A stretch of 27,431 nucleotides of DNA from Thermotogaceae bacterium (GTDB lineage: Bacteria; Thermotogota; Thermotogae; B21-G9; HyVt-16). The DNA lies in contig DQYP01000108.1 of the NCBI GenBank assembly GCA_011043375.1, forward strand, positions 1-27,431. Reading direction: 5' to 3'. Within the stretch, counting starts at the first letter, position 1; the number at the start of each line of letters is the position of its first letter. The position numbers were made by a program, and so were the translations under genes. Positions 8,207-15,289 of the stretch are shown here, piece after piece. Below the pieces are notes generated by a model that was not told the DNA's origin, did not search any database, and saw only the letters and a list, made by a program, of their open reading frames with translations.

Positions 8207-9037
8207 ATGCGATATTTAATATCCACTGCTTGTGATCAAAAATTCGAGGATTTTCTGATAAACGATTGGTTGAGATCTCTAAAAGACAATGTAGATCTTT
8301 CGAATACTGATATACTCGTTTTGGATTTTGGGTTGAGTGAGAACGCGAAGAACGTTTTGATGGAAAATAACGTGATGTTAAAAGAGAGTAGGATATCAGG
8401 CAAAATAGTGAACGCACGTTTCGCCGAGCTCACTAAATTTTTAAGGGAAAATCCTCAATACGAACAAATTTTGATGTGTGATTCGGGGGATTTGATATTT
8501 CAAAGAAGTATTTCTAACTTGTTTGAAATTCATTCGGACACCTTCAAAGTTGTCTGTGAAGATTACAAAGTCCCGATGGATGTTTTCTTAATGAAGACCG
8601 ATTTACCCAAGAAACTGAAGAAAGAAATAAAGAGGATACTGAGTGAAAGAAAAATGATAAACGTGGGTTTTTTAATCGGTCCGAAGGATGGATTTATAAA
8701 AATGTGCGATTTCATCGTATCCACTATGAAAGATTTGGACACTTGGGGTATGGATCAGCTCCTCATAAACTATTATCTATATAAAAACGGTTTCATAGAA
8801 TTGGATAAGGATTACAATTTCATACCAACCACACATTTAGGAGGTTTTTCTATCAAAAGGGGTGTATTTTATTTCAAAGATGGTAAAAAAATCGCGGTTG
8901 TGCACAATGCTGGAAGCAAAAAAATGTTTCGTCCAATCAAAAACTTCGGATATGGTGAAACCAAAAATAGACCGAAACACCTTCTTATATATTTACTGCG
9001 AATTTTCTATAATACAGCCAGTTTTTTGAAAAGGTGA
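8207..9037 (+). CDS. Putative glycosyltransferase (GT-A fold, GT8-like)
   Basis: A 276-aa protein that looks like a nucleotide-sugar-dependent transferase. Residues 1-100 have the pattern of a GT-A N-terminal half, with alternating strands and helices ending in a DxD-type metal and nucleotide site, D92-S-G-D95 (LMCDSGDLIF). The NVGFLIG segment (152-158) and WGMDQ (180-184) match positions that line the acceptor pocket in GT8-type enzymes. His233 in VVHNAG resembles the C-terminal metal-binding His of that fold. The C-terminus is basic with a hydrophobic stretch (LLIYLLRIFY) that could associate with membrane. AGAGGTGA precedes the ATG. It is the third gene of the hydrolase operon. Family assignment is from motif pattern only; sugar and acceptor are unknown. 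Confidence 0.65.
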   Translation: MRYLISTACDQKFEDFLINDWLRSLKDNVDLSNTDILVLDFGLSENAKNVLMENNVMLKESRISGKIVNARFAELTKFLRENPQYEQILMCDSGDLIFQRSISNLFEIHSDTFKVVCEDYKVPMDVFLMKTDLPKKLKKEIKRILSERKMINVGFLIGPKDGFIKMCDFIVSTMKDLDTWGMDQLLINYYLYKNGFIELDKDYNFIPTTHLGGFSIKRGVFYFKDGKKIAVVHNAGSKKMFRPIKNFGYGETKNRPKHLLIYLLRIFYNTASFLKR

Positions 9038-9152
9038 TGAATTCAACTGAATTTTAGTTTATAGTTAAACACTTTTTGAATGATCGATTTTGAGGGGTCA
9101 TTAGATCCTTTTCGATATTGAAATAAATATATAGAGTAGGAGGCAATTTTCA

Positions 9153-9926
9153 ATGTTAGATTTGCATATACATTCGCACTTTTCACCCGATTCCGAATCG
9201 AGGATTGAAGATATAATCAAAAAAGCCGAAAAAATGAAACTGAAAGTTATTGGAATATCTGATCATTACGATCTTGAAGATAGAGTACCTTATGCTTATA
9301 GGGTAGAAGACATGGATCATTATTATAAAGCTTTGGAGTTCTACAAAGAAAATACGAGTGAAGTGAAGTTTCTCAAAGGAATAGAAGTTGGAATTCAATC
9401 TTCAATAAATGGATTTGAGGACGATAGGTTCGATTATTTCATATATTCTGTTCATGGTTTACCCGGAATAAGTGATATGTCCAACGAGATAGTGGTGAAA
9501 GACTACGAAAAATTTTACAGAGATTATTTCGATGAAATGTTAGCCGCACTCGAAAAGGTTCATAAGCCTGGTTTTTTAGGACATATGGATTATCCCAGAA
9601 GATACTTGAAAGGTAATCCAGAAGTTCCAAAAAGCCTTTATAGTAAGGTATGGGACATATTTCAAATCTTAAAGGAGAAAGATATAGGAATAGAAATAAA
9701 CACATCTAACATGGATAGGATCGTTTTCGATACATTGCCAAGTTATGAACTCATAAAAGAGTATGTGAGAATAACCGGTGGAAACCTCATAACTATAGGA
9801 TCTGATGCTCACACCGTTAATAAAGTTGGAAACTTTTCCGAGAAAGTGACAGAAATGCTGAAAGATCTTGGGATTAAGCTGATTTATTATTGTGAGAACT
9901 GGGAATATTCGGGACTTATGATATAA
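9153..9926 (+). CDS. PHP-domain phosphoesterase, histidinol-phosphatase-like
   Basis: A 257-aa metal-dependent phosphoesterase of the PHP (polymerase and histidinol phosphatase) superfamily. All usual metal ligands are visible: H5 and H7 (LHIHSH), D37-H38 (ISDHYD), E78 (GIEVG), H101 (SVHG), H144 (GHMDY), and D218-H220 (GSDAH). The length and arrangement match the HisK-type L-histidinol-phosphate phosphatases that remove phosphate in the penultimate-but-one step of histidine synthesis. No other his gene is nearby, so another phosphate ester is possible. AGGAGG stands 9 bases before the ATG. The gene is separated from its upstream neighbour by about 115 bases and its last bases overlap the promoter of the cobalamin operon. 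Confidence 0.83.
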   Translation: MLDLHIHSHFSPDSESRIEDIIKKAEKMKLKVIGISDHYDLEDRVPYAYRVEDMDHYYKALEFYKENTSEVKFLKGIEVGIQSSINGFEDDRFDYFIYSVHGLPGISDMSNEIVVKDYEKFYRDYFDEMLAALEKVHKPGFLGHMDYPRRYLKGNPEVPKSLYSKVWDIFQILKEKDIGIEINTSNMDRIVFDTLPSYELIKEYVRITGGNLITIGSDAHTVNKVGNFSEKVTEMLKDLGIKLIYYCENWEYSGLMI

Positions 9927-9927
9927 T
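9919..9927 (+). promoter_or_regulatory. Extended -10 promoter for the cobalamin riboswitch and btu operon
   Basis: TGATATAAT is a perfect extended -10 and covers the stop codon of the preceding PHP gene (TAA at 9924-9926). A transcript starting near 9934-9936 would begin about 18 bases before the riboswitch P1 stem. Confidence 0.6.
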
Positions 9928-9952
9928 TGGGATATAAAAAATCAATATTGTA

Positions 9953-10119
9953 AGTATCCTGGTACCGTAAGGTTCAAAAGGGAAACCGGTGAGAATCCGG
10001 TGCGGGACCGCCACTGTGATCGGGGACGAAATCTGCGTTAACCACTGGGAAGTTAACCACTTCCTGGGAAGGTGCAGAGAGTAGGATGATCCGAGAGCCA
10101 GGAGACCTGCCAGGATACT
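9953..10119 (+). promoter_or_regulatory. Cobalamin (AdoCbl-type) riboswitch
   Basis: The leader contains the conserved cobalamin aptamer parts in order. The P1 stem is closed by a perfect 10-bp pairing of AGTATCCTGG (9953-9962) with CCAGGATACT (10110-10119). The core has the GGGAAACCGGTGAGAATCCGG segment in parts between 9979 and 10000, then GCGGGACCGCCACTGTGA (10002-10019). The B12 box AGCCAGGAGACCTGCC lies at 10096-10111. Binding of adenosylcobalamin in this family usually represses downstream expression, here the BtuF/BtuC/BtuD uptake operon starting at 10228. The riboswitch makes vitamin B12 or another corrinoid the likely transport substrate. Confidence 0.95.
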
Positions 10120-10125
10120 ATGGTT

Positions 10126-10165
10126 CCACCAACCTTCGGATTCAAGGGGGTGGGAATTTGTTTTG
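10126..10165 (+). terminator. Putative riboswitch-controlled intrinsic terminator
   Basis: Directly after the aptamer, CCACC (10126-10130) and CCTT (10133-10136) can pair with AAGG (10144-10147) and GGTGG (10149-10153). This makes a 9-bp hairpin with a small internal loop and a 7-base apical loop. It is followed by TTTGTTTTG (10157-10165), an interrupted U-run. The location suits transcriptional attenuation. The operon ribosome site is about 50 bases further on and is not in this hairpin. The U-run is weaker than in classic terminators. Confidence 0.6.
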
Positions 10166-10227
10166 AATTGTTGAATTTAACTTAAAAACTTTTAGCTATT
10201 CATCAAAATCAAAAGGGAGGAAATGAT

Positions 10228-11127
10228 ATGAGAAGAGCACTGCTCGTTTTGTTTGTTATGTGTTTGATTTCAATCTTTGTTCTCTCGTACCCGATAACTC
10301 TCGTTGATGACCTTGGAAGGGCAGTAACATTTGAAAAGGAACCCCAAAGAGTGGTTTCTGCAGCACCCGTTGCGACAGATTATCTTTTGAAATTGGACCT
10401 CTCGAATAAAATTGTTGGTGTTACATCTTTCGATAGTTACAAAGAAGCCGAAAATATTGGAAACTTGGTTCCAATAAATATCGAAAAGATACTCACTTTG
10501 AAACCAGACGTTGTTTTCACTTTTGGAGGTTTTCAAGCCGGAGAAGTTGAAAAACTGGAAAAAGCGGGATTGAAAGTATTTGCGATCAATCCAAGAACTA
10601 TGGATGATATATTCAGGACATTGATCAACATCGGGATCATTTTCAATAAGTCAGAACAAGCTAAGAAACTTTCTCGCAATTTGAAAAGCAAAATGCTTGG
10701 GGTTGCCAAGAAGGCTTATAATGTTCCGATCGATAAACGTCCAAGAGTTTTTTTTGCATCGATATACCAAGGAACCAATGAAATTTGGACATGTGGTCAG
10801 GGTTCTTTTTTGAACGAAGTAATATCACTTGCAGGTGGAGTGAATATCACCGGTAATTACACGGGACCTAATGGTTGGTTAACGATCGGCATGGAGTTCG
10901 TTGTCAGTGAGAATCCTGATGTGATACTCACACCATATTATTACGAAGGTGGACAGGAAGAGGCTATAAAAGCTGTAAAATCAATAAAACTTTGGTCGAA
11001 CCTCAAAGCGATCAAAAATAATAAAATAATTCCAGTGGATGGTAACATAGTGAGTTCACCCGATACCAGATTGGTCGATTTGATCGTGAAGCTCTATAAG
11101 ATTTTCTATTCCGGTGGTGACAAATGA
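10228..11127 (+). CDS. btuF: Cobalamin ABC transporter substrate-binding protein (BtuF-like)
   Basis: A 299-aa secreted binding protein of the class III (BtuF/FhuD/FepB) cluster. Residues 1-20 are a Sec signal peptide (basic MRR, then a hydrophobic core), with likely cleavage after the LS-Y region. No good lipobox is seen; the Cys at 12 is inside the hydrophobic core. The mature part begins with the family opening VDDLGRAVTFEKEPQRVVSAAP, followed by the NLVPINIEKILTLKPDVVFT strand that ends the first lobe, a long linking helix, and a second lobe with GGVNITGNYTGPNGW and ENPDVILTPYY. AGGGAGG lies 7 bases before the ATG. The upstream cobalamin riboswitch, not the protein itself, is what assigns corrinoid as the ligand. 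It overlaps the permease gene by 4 bases (ATGA). Confidence 0.88.
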   Translation: MRRALLVLFVMCLISIFVLSYPITLVDDLGRAVTFEKEPQRVVSAAPVATDYLLKLDLSNKIVGVTSFDSYKEAENIGNLVPINIEKILTLKPDVVFTFGGFQAGEVEKLEKAGLKVFAINPRTMDDIFRTLINIGIIFNKSEQAKKLSRNLKSKMLGVAKKAYNVPIDKRPRVFFASIYQGTNEIWTCGQGSFLNEVISLAGGVNITGNYTGPNGWLTIGMEFVVSENPDVILTPYYYEGGQEEAIKAVKSIKLWSNLKAIKNNKIIPVDGNIVSSPDTRLVDLIVKLYKIFYSGGDK

Positions 11128-12134
11128 AAGGAATTTTGTTCAAGGGAAGGAAACTCATCCTTCCCTTCTTTGCTTTAGGAATAGTTCTATTCTTGATATT
11201 GAATCTATCATTTGGAAGCGTGCACATACCTTTTCATGAAGTACTTCTATCTTTGATCGGGAAGAAAATTGAATCTGTGAACGAAACGATAATACTGAAC
11301 ATAAGGCTTCCAAGGGTTTTGGTTGGTTTTCTTGCCGGTGCCTCTCTCTCCGTTGTAGGTTGCGCATTTCAAGGATTTTTAAAAAATCCTCTGGCTGATC
11401 CTTATATCTTAGGTATATCTTCAGGGGGAGCCTTTGGTGCAGTTTTGGCGATAGCTTTGCAACAATTCGTGGGTTGGAAGTGGTTTTCAAATATGGAAAC
11501 AATGAGTTTCCTGTTCGCATTACTCTCAACTATGATCACCTATTTCATAGCGAACAACAAAGGAAAACTTCCAATAACCCAATTGATACTCAGTGGAGTT
11601 ATAGTAAATCTGATTTTCAGCTCAGCAACGACTTTTGTTATAGTCTTTTACTGGAGAAATATTGCCAATTCTACATTTTGGTTAATGGGAAGTTTATCTG
11701 GTGTATTTTGGGATGATGCGATAAGGCTCATGATATCCTCCGCAGTTGGTATATCGATACTGATGTTTTTTTCTGAAAATCTCAATGCGATGTCACTTGG
11801 TGAAGAGGAAGCAATGTATCTTGGAGTGAATGTCGAACGCTTTAAATTATTAAACTTTGTTTTGGGGAGTTTTCTCACATCGGTGATTGTTTCAACAATT
11901 GGAATAGTAGGATTCGTTGGACTTGTTGTTCCTCATATAGCACGTCTTTTGTTTGGAGCCAATCATAAAATCTCCATACCGACGAGTGCTTTGATCGGAG
12001 GTGTTTTTTTGGTAACCTGTGATTCAATTGCACGGAGTCTATTTCAACCAACTGAAATGCCAATAGGAATTATAACTTCCTTCATAGGTGCACCTGTATT
12101 TATTTTCATTTTGAAGTGGAGGTTAAGGTCTTGA
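11124..12134 (+). CDS. btuC: Cobalamin ABC transporter permease (BtuC, FecCD family)
   Basis: A 336-aa integral membrane permease of the FecCD/BtuC family, expected to have about ten transmembrane helices and to function as a homodimer. Signature segments are visible. NIRLPRVLVGFLAGASLSVVG leads helix 2. FQGFLKNPLADPYILGISSGGAFGAV is the highly conserved family block. SLGEEEAMYLGVNVERFKLL is the coupling-helix loop that contacts the ATPase. GFVGLVVPHIARLLFG matches the conserved stretch before the last helices. The start overlaps btuF by the ATGA quartet and the stop overlaps the TTG of the ATPase gene, so all three are translationally coupled under the riboswitch. Confidence 0.92.
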   Translation: MKGILFKGRKLILPFFALGIVLFLILNLSFGSVHIPFHEVLLSLIGKKIESVNETIILNIRLPRVLVGFLAGASLSVVGCAFQGFLKNPLADPYILGISSGGAFGAVLAIALQQFVGWKWFSNMETMSFLFALLSTMITYFIANNKGKLPITQLILSGVIVNLIFSSATTFVIVFYWRNIANSTFWLMGSLSGVFWDDAIRLMISSAVGISILMFFSENLNAMSLGEEEAMYLGVNVERFKLLNFVLGSFLTSVIVSTIGIVGFVGLVVPHIARLLFGANHKISIPTSALIGGVFLVTCDSIARSLFQPTEMPIGIITSFIGAPVFIFILKWRLRS

Positions 12135-12922
12135 ATCAGAAAGAATTTTTGATCTTGGAAAATCTATCTTATTCTTATACAGATAGGATAAAAGTTCTAA
12201 AAGATATAAATTTGAGAATTCGTGAGAAGGAACTGATAGGGATAATAGGTCCAAACGGATCAGGCAAAACAACACTTTTGAAGTGTGTAGCTGGAGTATT
12301 GAAAAATTACGAAGGAAGCATAAAAATATATGGCAAAGAGATAAATACTTTCAGAAGAAAGGAGATAGCGAAGATAATAACATTCGTGTCTCAGAATTTC
12401 TCACCTGCTTTTGATTTCACAGTCAAAGAGCTAATACATATGGGAAGGATACCATATCACACTTTTTTCCAAAACAGCAGTATAGGAGATCAAGAAATCG
12501 TCGAAGCTGCCATATTGGCAATGGATCTGAATGGTTTCGAAAACAGACGATTCAATAATTTAAGCGAAGGCGAGAAGAGACGGGTTGTGTTTGCTAAAGC
12601 GCTTGCACAAGATACAACCATACTTCTTTTGGATGAGCCATTTGCTCATCTCGATATAAATTATTCTTATGAAACTGCAAAATTGATTCGGATGAGAGTA
12701 AGAGAGTTTGAAAAGACCATAATTGGAGTATTCCACAACATAAATATGGCGAGTTTATTTTGTGATAGGATTATAGTGATGAATAATGGTAAAATAATTG
12801 CGGAGGGTGATCCTGAGAAAGTTTATAGAGAAGAAATAATAAATGAAGCATTTAAAACCAATTGCACGATAATATCGCATCCACGAATCAAGAAACCACA
12901 GGTGTTGATAGACTGGAAATGA
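12131..12922 (+). CDS. btuD: Cobalamin ABC transporter ATP-binding protein (BtuD-like)
   Basis: A 263-aa ATPase of the FecE/BtuD cluster. From the preferred start, Walker A is GPNGSGKTT (40-48), the Q-loop is FVSQNF (85-90), the signature is LSEGE (144-148), Walker B is ILLLDEP (164-170), the D-loop is AHLD, and the switch His is H202 (VFHNIN). I chose TTG at 12131 because GGAGGT (12118-12123) stands 7 bases upstream and the TTG overlaps the permease stop as TTGA. An in-frame GTG at 12116 would swallow that ribosome site. The C-terminal 50 residues form the usual extension. It powers the BtuC permease. Confidence 0.92.
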   Translation: MNQKEFLILENLSYSYTDRIKVLKDINLRIREKELIGIIGPNGSGKTTLLKCVAGVLKNYEGSIKIYGKEINTFRRKEIAKIITFVSQNFSPAFDFTVKELIHMGRIPYHTFFQNSSIGDQEIVEAAILAMDLNGFENRRFNNLSEGEKRRVVFAKALAQDTTILLLDEPFAHLDINYSYETAKLIRMRVREFEKTIIGVFHNINMASLFCDRIIVMNNGKIIAEGDPEKVYREEIINEAFKTNCTIISHPRIKKPQVLIDWK

Positions 12923-12977
12923 AGCTTCAAGATCATGGAAAATGATTCATTCGTTTACATGAAAAAGGTGATCGGTT

Positions 12978-13520
12978 TTGGGGTTCTTTAGAAAAATTGT
13001 AAAACTGAAAGACGGGGAACATCTTCTCATAAGGAATGCTATAGAATCTGATGCTGCCGAAATAATAAAATATTTTAAAAAAGTTACTTCGGAAACGGAT
13101 TTTCTCGTTACTCAACCTGATGAGGTTATTATGTCTATCGATCAAGAAAAGGCCATAATACGTGCCCATCTCGAGAAGAAAAACTCCCTGTTTTTAGTTG
13201 CCTTACTCAACGATGAAGTGGTAGGATCATTGAATTTCATAGGTGGTGGTAGAAAGAGAACCAAGCATAAAGGAGAACTTGGTATGAGTGTTCTAAAAGA
13301 TTTTTGGGGTCTTGGTATTGGAAGCGCGCTTTTACAATCATTGTTGGATTGGACAAAAAAATCGGAAATAAGAAAGCTTCAACTTGAGGTGATGGTTGAT
13401 AACGAGAGGGCAATAAATCTTTACAGAAAATTTGGTTTTAAAATAGAGGGAAGAAAAGAAAAAGCGGTTTTTAAAAACGGGAAGTACATAGATTTATTCG
13501 TTATGGGCAGGTGGGTTTAA
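12978..13520 (+). CDS. GNAT-family N-acetyltransferase
   Basis: A 180-aa acetyl-CoA-dependent acyltransferase of the GCN5-related family. The N-terminal strand and helices (LIRNAIESDAAEIIKYF) match the RimJ/RimL-like start. Strand beta4 ends in ELGMSV (100-105), followed by the pyrophosphate-binding loop WGLGIGSALL (110-119). The later part has LEVMVDNERAINLYRKFGFKIEG, typical for acceptor-side Asn and Tyr placement. Substrate is unknown: protein N-termini, amines or small molecules are all possible. The start is TTG at 12978, chosen because AAAGGTGATC (12964-12973 region), a long match to the 16S 3' end, stands directly before it. It follows btuD by 55 bases and is 0 bases from the next gene, so it may be cotranscribed with the btu operon. 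Confidence 0.85.
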   Translation: MGFFRKIVKLKDGEHLLIRNAIESDAAEIIKYFKKVTSETDFLVTQPDEVIMSIDQEKAIIRAHLEKKNSLFLVALLNDEVVGSLNFIGGGRKRTKHKGELGMSVLKDFWGLGIGSALLQSLLDWTKKSEIRKLQLEVMVDNERAINLYRKFGFKIEGRKEKAVFKNGKYIDLFVMGRWV

Positions 13521-14657
13521 ATGGAGGAGTACTGGGTAGATCAAGAGAAATTTTATACATCTTTGCAAAGTGAGGAGTTGTATGAATTAGGAAGGATAAT
13601 AGGGGAAATCGAAGAAGGGATATTCTATCTCATTCCCAAGGGATTCGAAAAAGACTATTCAACCTTTAAAGTCCCAGTTATAATTATCATAAAGATCGTT
13701 GATTCGGACTCATCACCTAACACCATAGTTGCAATTGACTTTAAATCGAATTTCATCTCTCGGAATATTGAGAAATGCGATGAAAATAGGTTACGTGGTG
13801 TGATACATTTCTTCGAAAAACTTCTTGGATTTCAATTTTCATGTTTTTCTCAAAAACCGATCGATGATTATTCAAGATTCTTCGGGATTTTGAGCACTTT
13901 TTTAAGACTCGACGTTAAACTCTTAATGGTTAATGAGAATGCCTTCTCAAAGCTTCATATTCCTGAAGAGGAGATGAAAGAAAATTTTGAGGATATGATC
14001 TCCTTAGTGAAATTGATAAGAGCATTGAGAGATATAAGTATCTTCTCAAAAGAATGGACAGAAAATTTCGAGAAGAAGGTTTTCTTCAAACCTTCAATAG
14101 CAGTTTCAGGTTTTGACATATTGCTGAACTTCAATCAGACTTATTATATAGCCAAATCATCAGTTCTTCTTACAGATACCGATCGCAATTCATTGAGGTT
14201 ACTTCTACTGGTTGCTTTCATGAGATTGATCGACACATTATCAAAAACATTAAAAATCGGTAAAAAAATCTCCACGGAATATGAAGCAGCCTTTCCAATT
14301 GAATTCATCAAGCCTGAAAATGTTGGAAACTTCATGAGAATATTGAAAGAGATCTCTGAAAAATTTGAAGACTTTTTTTATGCCGATTCTGGTTTTGTGG
14401 GTTACATGGATAGACTGTCTAAGGTGATAAACGTCAGAGAAAATAAAATAAGTCAAATAAGAAGATACTTCAGCTTAATAGAACCTGAAGATGATCCATA
14501 CAAGATCTTAGCTTTGGTGAATGGAACAACCTCAAAAAGTATGAAAATACTCTTCGAGAAAGCCTATTTTGAAGATTTTCAAACTATGAATTTCATACTC
14601 GAAAATTTTGCAGATGAGATAGAAAAATTTTTTATGGAGGTAATGGAAGATGCTTAA
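13521..14657 (+). CDS. Hypothetical protein, 378 aa, unrecognised
   Basis: I do not recognise a family. The protein is soluble, acidic to neutral, and looks mixed alpha/beta. An N-terminal part (about 1-90) has a run of Ile and Val strands (VPVIIIIKIVDSD, TIVAIDFKSNF). A mainly helical middle (90-240) and a helix-rich C-terminus with acidic ends follow. No signal peptide, membrane segment, zinc cluster or nucleotide-binding loop is seen. The ATG follows the GNAT stop directly, with AGGTGGG upstream, and the 3' end overlaps the MoaB-like gene by 8 bases. Tight coupling with both neighbours implies one operon and a possible shared job. Confidence 0.7.
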   Translation: MEEYWVDQEKFYTSLQSEELYELGRIIGEIEEGIFYLIPKGFEKDYSTFKVPVIIIIKIVDSDSSPNTIVAIDFKSNFISRNIEKCDENRLRGVIHFFEKLLGFQFSCFSQKPIDDYSRFFGILSTFLRLDVKLLMVNENAFSKLHIPEEEMKENFEDMISLVKLIRALRDISIFSKEWTENFEKKVFFKPSIAVSGFDILLNFNQTYYIAKSSVLLTDTDRNSLRLLLLVAFMRLIDTLSKTLKIGKKISTEYEAAFPIEFIKPENVGNFMRILKEISEKFEDFFYADSGFVGYMDRLSKVINVRENKISQIRRYFSLIEPEDDPYKILALVNGTTSKSMKILFEKAYFEDFQTMNFILENFADEIEKFFMEVMEDA

Positions 14658-15165
14658 AAAATGCAGGAAAAAGATATCGAACAGGGTAGCTTTCTTGATA
14701 ATTGAACCAAAAAGTTACGAATTCAAACCCAAGGAGCGTTTGTTGAGAGAAAAAGTTGGAGAATATGGATTTGATAGTATACATTTTGTATACTTCCACG
14801 ACTCAGCAATTGATGATCCAGAAAACCTTACAGCTGATTTTGAAAATATGAAAGAGAAAATCTTTGAAATGGTAGAAAAAGAATACGGCTTGATTTTCAC
14901 AGTCGGTGGTATAGGGTTAGACAGAGATGATTTCGTGCCGGAGGCGACTCTTGCAATAACTGACAAAAGGCTTTATGGAATGGAAACAGCACTTTTCAAC
15001 TTCATGGAAAAGGTTTCCGAGGATTTTGCATTTCGACGTCCTATCATAGCGATTAGAAAAAAAAGCATAATAATGAACCTACCAGAGGAGTTCGAATACA
15101 TAGAAAAGATACTTGACTTCTTTTTACCGAGGTTGAAGAAATTTTTGCAAATATCAACCAATTAA
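14650..15165 (+). CDS. MoaB/MogA-like domain protein
   Basis: A 171-aa protein with the molybdopterin-binding (MoCF biosynthesis) fold. The diagnostic block GGIGLDRDDFVPEAT at 86-100 corresponds to the GGTGxxxRDxTPEA loop of MoaB, MogA and CinA, with Ile replacing Thr and Phe-Val replacing Val-Thr. The preceding strand YGLIFTV and the following TDKRLYGMETALF fit the fold. In MogA/MoaB the usual reaction is adenylylation of molybdopterin. The altered residues and the absence of any other molybdenum cofactor gene nearby leave open another nucleotide-linked role. GGAGG lies about 9 bases before the ATG, inside the preceding gene. Confidence 0.72.
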   Translation: MLKKCRKKISNRVAFLIIEPKSYEFKPKERLLREKVGEYGFDSIHFVYFHDSAIDDPENLTADFENMKEKIFEMVEKEYGLIFTVGGIGLDRDDFVPEATLAITDKRLYGMETALFNFMEKVSEDFAFRRPIIAIRKKSIIMNLPEEFEYIEKILDFFLPRLKKFLQISTN

Positions 15166-15289
15166 TTCGAAAAAATTGATCCGAGTATTAACCTTTCTAC
15201 TTCTCATAATTTTCTCATTCTAAAATTTCTTCACGACACGTAATTTTTTGAGTGAACTCAGTACTCTGGTACCGAAGGAAAAAATCAAG

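Noticed and set aside
9057..9077. Possible terminator after the glycosyltransferase gene: GTTTA/TAAAC hairpin followed by TTTTT
   Set aside because: Only a 5-bp AT-rich stem with two bases before the T-run; too weak to claim, above all if the organism is a thermophile.
15166..15289. Convergent gap between the MoaB-like gene and nnr examined for a bidirectional terminator
   Set aside because: It holds T-rich stretches but no GC stem of useful length; nothing else visible.
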